NCBI GenBank assembly: GCA_037951105.1
Contig: JBAMJV010007426.1
Coordinates: forward strand, 1 to 64,000
Source of the DNA: Echinarachnius parma
Lineage: Eukaryota; Echinodermata; Echinoidea; Clypeasteroida; Echinarachniidae
Reading direction: 5' to 3'
DNA length: 64,000 bases
Numbering within the stretch: position 1 is the stretch's first letter; the number at the start of each line of letters is the position of its first letter. Both the position numbers and the translations under genes were made by a program. The notes beneath the pieces are model-generated. The model was not told where the DNA came from and made no database searches. It saw only the letters and a list, made by a program, of their open reading frames with translations. This document shows positions 45,201-49,806 of this stretch, one piece after another.

Positions 45201-46767
45201 TGACTCAAATGGCCTCCTTTGTTTAAAAAAAGAGTGCTCTTTTGTTAGGTAAAAGTGCTCGCTTTTGTATCCCGTGCTCGGTGTGTACTTGAATCCAAGT
45301 TTGTCATTCCAAAATCACTTAAATTTCGATCAAATCTTTACATATCTCTACAAAGCATGGATTATATTCAACAATTTTTGGAGGGAAGGTGTAAATCATA
45401 CATATGTACTGATATGCAAGTTTTCAAGAAAATTGGATAAAGGTTGCTACCACATTCTATTCATGCAACTGGTTCAAGTATGGCCTGATTAGAAAGCTAA
45501 TTTCGCTCTCGAAACGGATGTAAAACTTCTTGAGGGATTTTCTCTTCCAGACCGTTGGAAATTGCCCTTAGAAAAACATCAATAACTCCGCGTTGCAGAA
45601 TCACTATAATACAACTTTTATATCATATTAAAGCTTAGATAATGCTGATCCAAACTAGATAAAAATCCAGAAAATTATTTATCCGACTTCTGTTTCTTCT
45701 GGCTGTGACGGGTCACAAATAGTCTTCACCGGGAATCGAATCCGAGACCTCCGGATTGCTAGACCGGTGCTCTACCATTGAGCCACAAGACCCTTGAATG
45801 GGGGACGTTCCCATGAAACCCTTTCATTGCTCGATTAGTCAGAAGCTATATAAACCGGGCACTAACCCAAGGATAATTAAATCAACTTTTCTAGAGAAAG
45901 TGCGTGGGATCACACAAAGTGATGCAGATTTTTTATTAATTGAAGTCAAACATATTATAAAGGAAACTGACTAGAAATATTTTAATGATTGAAAATGAGC
46001 AAAGAATAATAGGCTTCGCTGGGAATCGAACCAGAGACCTCCAGATTGCTAGACCGGTGCTCTACCATTGAGCATCTACCATTCGTTCTTTATTTATATT
46101 GTAACATAGACAACAGTACTTTAATTGCTTATAAATGAATATAAAATAAATTAAAACCTCTATTATTTGTATAACTGTTATCATTTTTAGGCCAGTGCAT
46201 GAGATTGTCAAAGATCAGCGTGAGAGCGTGAGAAAGGGGTAAAATGCATGAATCTCACACTCAATATAATATTTGTTGTGGACAAGCAGGAAATACATTA
46301 TGTTTGTTATAGTATAGTTCAAGATCATTACTGGTTAGCATCAACATGATCAACATGATCAAACATTATGGCATGGTATCATTTCATTATGTCATCATGT
46401 CACTTAAATCAAATCAAGCACCCAGCATGTCAAGTATTGGCGATATGAAAGTCAACACGATGTGCGACTCCGCACCGCGTCGCAGCTACGTTGACATATC
46501 ATATTACAATGTAAAGCTTCTATGTATATCCCCAGTCTACGGAATCTACATATTTATATCGTCTGTTCGAAATTATCTGAACGGTAACTTACTCAATATT
46601 TCAGTATTCTTTCGGCCAACACGGAAACAAATGACCTTGTCTCCAAGAAATCTATCAAGGCTGCTTATATTCCATTTTGAACAAGACCACGACTTTGAGA
46701 ATCCTTTCAGTACAGTTGGTTGAGTCAATATTATTGGCTTTTCCAGGGTGTCCATGGAGGCTGCCAT
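13185..46767 (-). CDS. HSPBAP1: HSPBAP1 gene, whole coding span (6 exons)
   Basis: Encodes a 727-residue protein of the JmjC/cupin-fold Fe(II)/2-oxoglutarate dioxygenase-like superfamily, orthologous to HSPB1-associated protein 1 (human form about 488 residues). Six exons join with consistent phases (46767-46593, 29516-29113, 28475-28339, 27740-27488, 15577-15401, 14222-13185), all GT-AG. The core is intact: an HxD pair (His224, Asp226, in TPCHQDTYGFN), a 2-oxoglutarate-type lysine (Lys240, in GRKRWHLFPP) and the distal histidine (His306, in VPKHWWHYVES), aligned by analogy with FIH-1. In mammals the protein was described as a partner of the small heat-shock protein HSP27; I do not claim a substrate. 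Oddities: a Ser/Pro/Ala-rich insert in exon 2, a 17 kb first intron, a last exon much longer than in vertebrates, and decayed extra copies of exons 3, 4 and 5. Identity comes from recalled family sequence, not a search. Confidence 0.93.
13680..13850 (-). repeat. 42-bp coding tandem repeat inside HSPBAP1 exon 6
   Basis: The plus strand shows near-repeats of tcatgttgtctcaaacattc..gttcatgaaaggtctc with a period of about 42 bp. In frame this gives successive 14-residue units: ARQHALRTFHEPKC, SRQHESETFHEPEC, LRQHELGTSNELEH and a weaker ATKHDFETFG unit. The period is a multiple of three, so the unit number can change without breaking the frame. Confidence 0.75.
14223..15400. other. HSPBAP1 intron 5 with microsatellites
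   Basis: Contains an ATG/GAT run at 14281-14348, a GT run at about 14827-14861, G-rich sequence at about 15025-15095 and a TG run at about 15214-15259. No exon-like segment was recognised. Confidence 0.7.
15401..15577 (-). CDS. HSPBAP1: HSPBAP1 exon 5
   Basis: Codes residues 324-382 (59 codons, phase 0 at both ends). The acceptor is taaacag and the donor is ACTGAG|gtaaat. It begins ESDHLSRVDEAITRTIVCGL, matching the human helix 'EDHLARVEEAITRMLVCAL', and ends RLRWLNPTE, matching 'RAWLNPTE'. An acidic stretch (SDDECDDDASDNGNAE) is inserted between the two. Two decayed copies lie upstream at 15655-15777 and about 16030-16100. Confidence 0.92.
15655..15777 (-). pseudogene. HSPBAP1 exon 5 relic 2
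   Basis: Copy of exon 5 upstream of the intact one. It reads KSDHVSRVDEALTRTTVYGL then MSSSSHIHITSDADDF and runs open to a TGA. An acceptor-like acccag is kept at the start. The exon 3' end (WLNPTE and donor) is missing and replaced by AAT-rich sequence. Confidence 0.82.
16030..16105 (-). pseudogene. HSPBAP1 exon 5 relic 3 (weak)
   Basis: A third, strongly decayed copy. The minus strand shows tgtgtcctgataatatcctc..attacatgaagccagtgatgat, alignable to the middle of exon 5 (the GLMSSSLHYTSDD region), with frame-breaking differences and TGA stops. Boundaries are approximate. Confidence 0.55.
16160..16510. repeat. poly-G element with TTTGCCC units
   Basis: GGGCGTAAGAGAACATTTTT followed by a G run, then repeated short units (TTTTGCCAGAAT, TTTTGCCCGAAAAT, TTTGCCCTCATATGACATGG twice, TTTGCCCGAATATGGCATGG), ending near CTACACCTATGCC. 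A related arrangement is at 58960-59190. Confidence 0.55.
16612..16921. mobile_element. MITE with GGATGTTTCACAAA ends
   Basis: The left end GGATGTTTCACAAATATTCT and the segment AAGTTGAACTTAACTCTAAG are mirrored at the right by GACTCTTTGTGAAACACCCC. It is an uninterrupted relative of the split element at 31148-31998, which shows where the latter was broken. Confidence 0.7.
16922..17752. other. intron 4 stretch, nothing recognised
   Basis: AT-rich. A local three-copy repeat of about 60 bp (taatattttgtttcttagat / tattattataaatayattat) lies at 17215-17325. No exon-like segment. Confidence 0.5.
17753..18157. mobile_element. 405-bp long palindrome
   Basis: The whole segment is an inverted repeat centred at 17960/17961. 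The central 72 bp (17925-17996) are an almost perfect palindrome (ACAAAATGTGTGCCGTCACG..CGTGACGGCACACATTTTGT). The outer arms match with small differences, from GGGCAATT at 17753 to AATTGCCC at 18150-18157 (for example gatgaacctgtccattatgt against acataatggacaggttcatc). It behaves like a hairpin-type MITE. Confidence 0.8.
18158..18962. other. intron 4 stretch, nothing recognised
   Basis: AT-rich, with no coding signal or clear repeat beyond a short ACACAC tract near 18785. Confidence 0.45.
18963..19366. repeat. 404-bp duplicated segment, copy 1 (empty site)
   Basis: Begins GATGTAGTGCCAATTAGCAT, contains GTGCATTTAAAGTGACTGTA and ends near CACTGTAAACATTT. Copy 2 starts at 19367 with the same words but is split by two insertions, so this copy is the internal empty-site reference. 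Confidence 0.8.
19434..19852. mobile_element. TTAA-flanked MITE a
   Basis: Ends AGGGGACCACC and GGTGGTACCCT, with TTAA on both sides (19430-19433, 19853-19856). The paralogous empty site at about 19020-19035 reads GTGCATTTAAAGTGACTG, proving TTAA duplication on insertion. Confidence 0.85.
19899..20727. mobile_element. TTAA-flanked element b
   Basis: Ends AGGCCAAGTTGAGTTTTGG and CCAATACTCAACTATCCCT, with TTAA at 19895-19898 and 20728-20731. The last 130 bp resemble the end of the element at 61281-61785 (ctctttttgaatgataa, ttataactattagttt). The interior contains a short repeated tract (tattaccgcacac) and no transposase frame. Confidence 0.8.
21340..21560. repeat. isolated copies of the TGACCTTTGACCTCATGACC repeat
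   Basis: One and a half units of the tandem family found at 52240-53330: gaccccaaaatccaaccag, ttcattggc, gatacatacatgtaccaagt, then TGTGACCTTTGACCTCATGA. Confidence 0.75.
21561..22353. other. intron 4 stretch with A/T-rich tract
   Basis: A C run and A run at 21624-21658 followed by AATAA/TAAAT simple sequence to about 21745. The rest is AT-rich and featureless. Confidence 0.5.
22354..22701. mobile_element. TTAA-flanked MITE c
   Basis: Ends AGGTGCACCTGTAAAGTGTC and GACACTTTACAGGCATCCCT, an 18-of-20 inverted repeat, with TTAA on each side (22350-22353, 22702-22705). Confidence 0.8.
22702..24251. other. intron 4 stretch with pyrimidine tract and G run
   Basis: AT-rich to about 23500. A (TTC/TTT)-rich pyrimidine tract at about 23805-23881 runs into a G run at 23883-23898. 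The AACAAC tract at about 24190-24214 probably marks the 3' tail of the retrotransposon that follows. Confidence 0.55.
24252..24725 (-). mobile_element. non-LTR retrotransposon, C-terminal reverse transcriptase fragment
   Basis: The minus-strand frame is open from about 24725 to a stop at 24252. It reads NYGILAWGSASNIYLDRLNK, then LQKRAIRIVNHSPFYSHTEP, and further on TRNASNFHLPPIRTNLSHKS and GPILWNSFPEFIQKSCSLNS ending FKRNLKQYL. These are the standard motifs of the C-terminal end of CR1/Jockey-like reverse transcriptase proteins (YGxxxWGxA, LQKRAIR, GPxxWNSxP). The element is 5' truncated at about 24725 with only a remnant of its ORF, so it cannot move by itself. Confidence 0.85.
24726..25919. 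other. intron 4 stretch, nothing recognised
   Basis: AT-rich, with a small duplication 'ttttgcgtcactgagtgaya' at 24936-24980. No exon-like segment recognised. Confidence 0.45.
25920..26935. repeat. tandem repeat with TGACCTTTGACCCTATAAA units
   Basis: About seven diverged units of roughly 150 bp. Each has ATGACCTTTGACCCTATAAA, ggacggaacactgg, gcagcatcaccaaaa, gtgtagattataccaaga, tccatacaaaatttgaaaga and gcacacaaga blocks. The core contains TGACCTTTGACC, a DR1 arrangement of nuclear-receptor half sites. Open frames on both strands are translations of the repeat. Confidence 0.85.
27194..27295. mobile_element. 102-bp MITE with GGTCCCGTTGCA ends
   Basis: The left end GGTCCCGTTGCAGAAAGAGA pairs with TCTCTTTTTGCAACAGGACC, continuing into TACAA/TTGTA. 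It sits just upstream of the decayed exon 4 copy on the plus strand. Confidence 0.75.
27306..27402 (-). pseudogene. HSPBAP1 exon 4 partial relic
   Basis: Second copy of the 3' half of exon 4, located in intron 4. It reads TLCPGDIRFVPKHHVVCLDVSISINCWMDL followed by CTG|gtaaga, so the donor is perfectly kept. The WWHYVES segment is collapsed by a small deletion, which removes the distal iron histidine. The 5' half of the exon, including the acceptor, is absent. Confidence 0.85.
27488..27740 (-). CDS. HSPBAP1: HSPBAP1 exon 4, distal-histidine exon
   Basis: Codes residues 239-323. The acceptor is acacttgcag and the donor is GATCTG|gtaaga. It contains KRWHLFPP (candidate 2-oxoglutarate lysine 240), MYPTRLPYEESSIFSQVNV, the turn LCPGDILFVPKHWWHYVES with the distal iron histidine 306, and SINCWMDL. 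These are the strongest family signatures in the window. A partial, decayed second copy of its 3' half lies just downstream (27306-27402). Confidence 0.95.
28339..28475 (-). CDS. HSPBAP1: HSPBAP1 exon 3, HxD iron-ligand exon (intact copy)
   Basis: Codes residues 194-238 plus two bases. The acceptor is gctgtag and the donor is GGCAG|gtaaca. It carries WIGSDGANTPCHQDTYGFN, with the Fe(II)-ligand pair His224/Asp226. It is the only one of four tandem homologous segments (28339-28955) with a full-length frame, both splice sites and the phase required by exons 2 and 4. Confidence 0.92.
28520..28637 (-). pseudogene. HSPBAP1 exon 3 relic B
   Basis: Second homologous copy of exon 3 within intron 2. 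It keeps an acceptor-like cattag and an open frame with WIGSEGSNTPCHQDKYGFN, including the HxD pair. After GFN the sequence diverges: no donor is present and the frame runs into TAG just before exon 3. Its 5' part also differs from exon 3 (DFWFLDQD for DLGFPDHD). Confidence 0.85.
28690..28817 (-). pseudogene. HSPBAP1 exon 3 relic C
   Basis: Third copy of exon 3, with acceptor-like gatttag. A 4-base deletion after the codons for EVCW breaks the frame, and reading on from the acceptor soon meets TAG. In the other frame the homologous segment still reads LGFPDHDGGQSTIWIGS..TPCHQDTYGLN. Its 3' end lacks the donor found in the intact copy. Confidence 0.85.
28873..28955 (-). pseudogene. HSPBAP1 exon 3 relic D
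   Basis: Fourth copy, nearest to exon 2. It reads DLCWKDGHQSTIWIGSVEANTPCHQG. About seven codons (LGFPDHD equivalent) are deleted in frame, and the iron-ligand aspartate is replaced by glycine (HQG). It could not supply a working iron site even if spliced. Confidence 0.82.
29113..29516 (-). CDS. HSPBAP1: HSPBAP1 exon 2
   Basis: Codes residues 59-193. The acceptor is tctttggcag and the donor is CTCAAG|gtatgc. The ends are conserved with the family: VQFEGDCKYVEATMGDF at the start and WCYADYKHMVELL near the end. Between them is a low-complexity insert of proline, serine and alanine runs (about residues 80-115) that I do not recall in the vertebrate protein. The insert is encoded by triplet-repeat-like DNA at about 29290-29400 (GCT/GAT/GGT runs on the plus strand), so its length probably varies between alleles. 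Confidence 0.9.
29640..29712 (-). repeat. tRNA-derived SINE fragment 1
   Basis: The minus strand reads AATCCGGAGGTCTCTGGTCG preceded by an A-box-like region, matching the better copies at 45720-45800 and 55019-55110. The B box is partly lost (GGTCGATTCCTGG). Confidence 0.6.
29713..31147. other. HSPBAP1 intron 1, nothing recognised
   Basis: AT-rich. An ATC/ATT run lies at about 30738-30781. One isolated end of the 12881-type element is at about 30459. No exon-like segment. Confidence 0.45.
31148..31998. mobile_element. MITE split by a second insertion
   Basis: The left part GGTGTTTCACAAAGATTCAA, AAGTTGAACTTAACTCTAAG and the right part AAGTCCAACTTAAGTTTAAC..ATCTTTGTGAATCACC are the two ends of the family seen intact at 16612-16921. 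Between them lies the TA-flanked element 31268-31811. Confidence 0.8.
31268..31811. mobile_element. TA-flanked element with CCGTATTCGCCG ends
   Basis: Starts CCGTATTCGCCGGGGTAAAC and ends GTCGGCGAATACGG, with TA duplicated at 31266-31267 and 31812-31813, as for Tc1/mariner-type insertion. The interior repeats related words (GGGTAAACGCCGCAT, GGGTGCGGCGTATACG, GTGGCGTTTACGCGGATG). 544 bp, no transposase frame. Confidence 0.8.
31999..32230. other. HSPBAP1 intron 1 spacer
   Basis: No recognised feature between the split MITE and the tandem array. Confidence 0.4.
32230..34480. repeat. 2.3-kb degenerate tandem repeat
   Basis: About ten units of 150-200 bp. Each carries 'gtatttctatggtgatctar', 'gccaayggcaaatggtta', 'gtcgggtgagagtgagaatg', 'ggtagtaggaggagggaaga' and 'ggatctactctccatc' blocks. 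The best-conserved units are at 32705-33290. The TTAA element at 32373-32707 lies within the array. Confidence 0.82.
32373..32707. mobile_element. TTAA-flanked MITE d
   Basis: Ends AGGGATCTAGTAACTTTG and AATGTTACTTGATCCCT, flanked by TTAA (32369-32372, 32708-32711). It is inserted in the tandem array. Confidence 0.78.
34787..36531. mobile_element. inverted-repeat element with GTGACGGAGATGAC motifs
   Basis: The 25-bp ends start GGGTCATTCTTCGATAAGTG and are perfect inverted copies; ATATAT flanks both ends. The interior has at least ten GTGACGGAGATGAC motifs or complements (about 34978, 35336, 35358, 35549, 35564, 35740, 35762, 35776 and 36116, plus weaker ones). It also holds a direct duplication of about 210 bp (about 35564-35752 and 35776-35945). 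No transposase frame. Confidence 0.82.
36532..37859. other. HSPBAP1 intron 1, nothing recognised
   Basis: AT-rich. A duplicated 'caggtatctgttatcacctt' at about 37352 and 37679 and similar text around 38080-38240 suggest an old duplication of a few hundred bases. No exon-like segment. Confidence 0.45.
37860..38041. mobile_element. 182-bp TA-flanked MITE with CCGTAAACC ends
   Basis: Starts CCGTAAACCAGGGTGACTTA and ends AAAGTCACCCCGGTTTACGG, with TA on both sides (37858-37859, 38042-38043). It has the same terminal sequence as the 4.5-kb element at 40115-44657. Confidence 0.85.
38042..39383. other. HSPBAP1 intron 1 with minor repeats
   Basis: Includes a small inverted repeat ATACAGGGTGGC..GCCACCCTGTAT at 38872-38921 and an AGTGGCGTAGTGCTGGGGG poly-G element from 38995 to about 39205. 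No gene. Confidence 0.55.
39384..39950. mobile_element. TTAA-flanked MITE e
   Basis: Ends AGGGACAGTTCCTCTTT and AAAGAGGATCTGTCCCT, flanked by TTAA (39380-39383, 39951-39954). Confidence 0.8.
40115..44657. mobile_element. 4.5-kb TA-flanked element with CCGTAAACCGGGGTGAC ends
   Basis: The left end CCGTAAACCGGGGTGACTTT is the reverse complement of the right end AAAAGTCACCCCGGTTTACGG (one mismatch); TA flanks both sides. Additional GGGGTGACTTTGGCC-type motifs lie just inside (40138, about 40493-40535, 44452-44481). Most of the length is due to a second element inserted at 40884-44088. No transposase frame is visible; the ends match the 182-bp MITE at 37860. Confidence 0.82.
40884..44088. mobile_element. 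3.2-kb nested element with GGGCAATTCC ends and GTAATTCCGTTAC motifs
   Basis: The left end GGGCAATTCCGTAT and right end GGAATTGCCC are inverted copies with AGTA duplicated outside (40880-40883, 44089-44092). Inside, GTAATTCCGTTAC or a one-mismatch form recurs at 41244, 41410, 41423 (complement), 42394, 42588, 43334, 43665, 43686, 43882 and 44063. An internal copy of the terminus (cagtggaattgccc) is near 42946. The longest open frame is 95 codons and unrecognised. Confidence 0.8.
45722..45900 (-). repeat. tRNA-derived SINE 2
   Basis: The minus strand contains an A-box-like TGGCTCAATGGTAGAGCA, an anticodon-arm-like CCGGTCTAGCAATCCGG and a B box TCGGATTCGATTCCC. The tRNA-unrelated part continues to about 45860 (gaaagggtttcatgggaacg). 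Confidence 0.75.
46010..46082 (-). repeat. tRNA-derived SINE 3 (head only)
   Basis: The same tRNA-like head as at 45722 (CCGGTCTAGCAATCTGGAGG, TCTGGTTCGATTCCC) lies 290 bp away, ending abruptly at 46082. Confidence 0.7.
46593..46767 (-). CDS. HSPBAP1: HSPBAP1 exon 1 (start codon exon)
   Basis: Codes residues 1-58 plus one base of codon 59. It begins MAASMDTLEKPIILTQPTVL and contains SKWNISSLDRFLGDKVICFR, which corresponds to the human stretch around the 'WNAKYLSQVLHGKQIRFR' segment. The donor is TTGA|gtaagt. The start at 46767 has a good context (caagATGG); an in-frame Met at residue 5 is the alternative. The human protein has roughly 30 more N-terminal residues, which are absent here. The split codon (A + AT) joins exactly to the exon 2 acceptor at 29516. 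Confidence 0.88.
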
Positions 46768-46957
46768 CTTGCTTTGTGTTGTTGTTTTTGTTTGTTGCAG
46801 TTTTTGTTTTCGTCAATATTTTGTTGTTCTTGATGTGGTTTTTGTTGTTTATTGGCGGTTCATTTATTTCGAATATTTGTGTACTTGAATCAAGTCTTTC
46901 CCCTCTCACCCTTATACCACCACTCAGTGGCTGTTTGGTCGGACTGATGGCCATCAG

Positions 46958-47111
46958 GGGGGCGGCGGGGGGGGGGGGGGGGGGGGGCGTATGGGGGGGC
47001 TCAGGAGAGCCATGCGAATGATTGGGGGCATACTACTACTAGCTGTCTTGTAGTTTTTGTCAAATCATAAGGGACATGTGCCCCTCTCAGTCTCCCATAG
47101 CTACACCACTG
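46958..47111. repeat. poly-G element, AGTGGC family
   Basis: A GGGGCGGCGGGGG run, gggggcatact.., then catgtgcccctctcagtctc and the end CATAGCTACACCACT, matching the right end of the 3015-3207 family. Confidence 0.6.
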
Positions 47112-47513
47112 AAACCGACCCCCTCTCCCTCTCTTAGATATCTAGATTATATAAAACTAGATAAGTTGAAGAAATATCATATATATATATATATATATTG
47201 CACATTTATATACCTACACCAAACACATCCATCCCAAGCCCACTCGACATGTCACTGATGGTGGTACGTATTGGAAGCAAAACATTATAAATTTAATTAA
47301 AATAAAACAAAATTCTTCATCATTTTTAAAATGATTTTGCCCTGTAACTTTATGGTTTTTTCATACTTTTTGCAGAAGAATTGTACAGGGTTTTGGGCTC
47401 CATTTCAAAAAAGTTACTTCACCTCAATATATTGGAAGGCTGGGGCCCGGGGCACTAACTTTTCATTGATTATGGTTTTTGTGGGGTCCCCCCCTCTCCA
47501 TCTATACACACAC

Positions 47514-47558
47514 CATAGAGTTATATACTAAAAGTGTTCTTTAGTATATAACTCTATG
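47514..47558. repeat. perfect 19-bp stem hairpin
   Basis: CATAGAGTTATATACTAAA (47514-47532) is exactly complementary to 47540-47558, with loop AGTGTTC. It could be a miniature element or an inverted duplication; a T-rich terminator tract is absent. Confidence 0.8.
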
Positions 47559-49189
47559 ACACACACTCACATAAACAAATTGATAAAAAATTAGTTAGTC
47601 ACTCAGTTAATGACTTTTTGAAAAATAAAATGTGTTTGCCATACATAAATTAATGCCTGATGCATATTACAAACATAAATGCACACAAACCAATCAAGCA
47701 ACCACATTTCAATTATATATTTGTAAAGTTTATTTCAAAAATACATATTTTCATTAATTCTTCTTTGAAGACAATGGAACATTATACATAAGACTACATC
47801 CAGAATTAAACCTGGCAACACTCATAATTGTGTACATCATTTCAAGTAAACAATATAAACTGCCCCATCACAATTTGAGGATATAATAGAAAAGTAGACA
47901 CAGAAAACATAACTTAGTAATTAATAAATGCTTACCAGGTAAACATATTAAGTGACTTAGAAAACTTTGTGTTGCTTACTTATTAGCCCTATCACCCAAA
48001 ATAAACTTATCAAGCTAGTGTGTTTTATTTAATTTATTAATATGGGCCCTCATTGCCTATGAATCAGTCGCAAATGAAATAAATATATTAGCAATGGTGT
48101 TAAGCTGGATGATGTTACAGAATAACAAAGTCACCGTTTCCCTACCAAACAAATTTATGTATTTATATGATTGTATCCAAGACATAAAAATGGAGACCTG
48201 CTTAAAAACAAGCTTATCGTCTGAGAGTATGATTATGTGCAGTCAATTATGGGATATTAAAGAAAACATTTTTTCCAGCGTGGTTTTCAGGTCTCTTTCC
48301 TGAAAATGATATTTATGTACTGCCACCTGAAAAAAAGGAGAACGTTTCATGAACTGCTTGCCCAAAATGTTATGATATGACCCCATATTGAGGTGAATTT
48401 GAATGAATATGAAAACAAATTTCCTACATTCAAAACACAAGAGCACTTTTAATGAACCCCAAAAGTTTAAAGCTTCCAGAATTTGGGATTTCAAACATAT
48501 TTTTTGTATGCAACAGACTACAAAAAGAGTTAGCTGACACATCTGCAAATATAATAATTCTCATTATATGTAACACTGATATATCAAAATATATATTTTT
48601 TAATGGACCAAAGTAAAATGCTTATATGTTATTGTTTGGGCAATCCAATTATGTATAATCATCCTTGTATTAGTCAAATACATCAGGACTGCATAAAAAG
48701 ATTGGAATAAGACAAACTTATGAGTTAACAAAATTATCCTGTCTTTTCTCTTTCTTCCTTGACATAATGTATGCATTAAAAGTCATAGCAAGTTTTTTGC
48801 AAAAGTAGACTTCTAAATGTCCAAGTCAGCGAGGGTCATTCATACATATCAAAATGTGTTCTTCTTTATGCTCCTTGAAGTTGAAAGCCTAAAAATCAAG
48901 TCCTTTTACCAAATTGTTGAGAACATTTCTCTAAAAGGAGATTGAATCTCAAGGTGAACAGGGCCTGAATTCAGGCTTTTGCCAGAAAACTGGCACCCCT
49001 GATAAGTAAATGTAAAGGTTTTCCACATGCATTAAGCCTAACAGTCCTAGTCAGAACCCTTGTTTAAAGGACATATGCAAAAGAAACATGTTCCATCCAT
49101 CTCTTTTCCTGCCGATTAAATATGTTCCTCATAATTAATCAAGTACCCATTCACTACTGGGTGGACTGATACATTTCTCAGTTGCTTGC

Positions 49190-49640
49190 CCGAGTGAGCC
49201 ATAAACCCACAATGTTCCACAATGCAGTCAAGAAAAATGAAAAGCAGAGCAAATTTAATGGACTCATGCAGTCAGAGGCTCTAACCGTTAAAGCTTCAAA
49301 GCCTCACTTGGAGTTCTTCTTCTCCTTCTTCTTCCGGTACTTTGCAGAACCTCCTCAGTGTATACTCGCACAAGTTGACTGTTCACACACATATTACATT
49401 TCTTGTCTCTTGCAATGTCATGGCCTGAGTAAAAATTCAATACCACAATGCAGTCAAGAGAAATGAAAAGCTGAGCAACTGTTGTTGGAGCAAATGTTGT
49501 AGAATAACTCAGTCAGAGGCTCTAGCTGCTAAGCTTCAGCACCTCACTTTGAGTGTACATGTACCTTCCACATTTTTGTATTATATTGTGCAAAACAAGT
49601 ACTATCTTTTTTTTCTTCATTGTCTCTCGCAACATCATGG
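49190..49640 (-). repeat. two-copy duplication downstream of the INTS10 stop
   Basis: A unit of about 220-240 bp occurs twice (about 49190-49425 and 49426-49640). Each copy contains acaatgcagtcaagaraaat, a 'cagtcagaggctcta' segment and ends TTGTCTCTYGCAAYRTCATG. The second end directly adjoins the stop codon region of exon 16, so the unit includes INTS10 3'UTR or the edge of the last exon. Confidence 0.6.
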
Positions 49641-49643
49641 CAG

Positions 49644-49806
49644 TTAGCTGTCTGCAAAGGTGAATTTGATGGATTCTCTCTCTTCGGTGAAAAACCGCAC
49701 CATGACGCCTTCCACGTTGTCATGACTACGCATCACCTGGCGCTCCATGGCTGCCCGGAATTCTTCTTTCCCGCCTCTTGTCACTCCTCTCGTCACCGTC
49801 CGCTGC
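49644..49806 (-). CDS. INTS10: INTS10 exon 16 (last coding exon)
   Basis: Codes residues 636-689 and TAA. It reads QRTVTRGVTRGGKEEFRAAM then ERQVMRSHDNVEGVMVRFFT and ERESIKFTFADS. The acceptor is ggttttgcag-like (gttttgcag). It matches human '[20 protein letters not shown]'; the last ten residues differ. Confidence 0.92.

Larger units (their letters stand above)
46768..49189. other. INTS10-HSPBAP1 intergenic region
   Basis: Contains the HSPBAP1 upstream region, a poly-G element (46958-47111), an AT run (47180-47201), a perfect 19-bp-stem hairpin (47514-47558) and AT-rich sequence. No clear TATA box or INTS10 polyadenylation site could be assigned; AATAAA-like hexamers near 48032 are 1.6 kb past the INTS10 stop. 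Confidence 0.5.
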
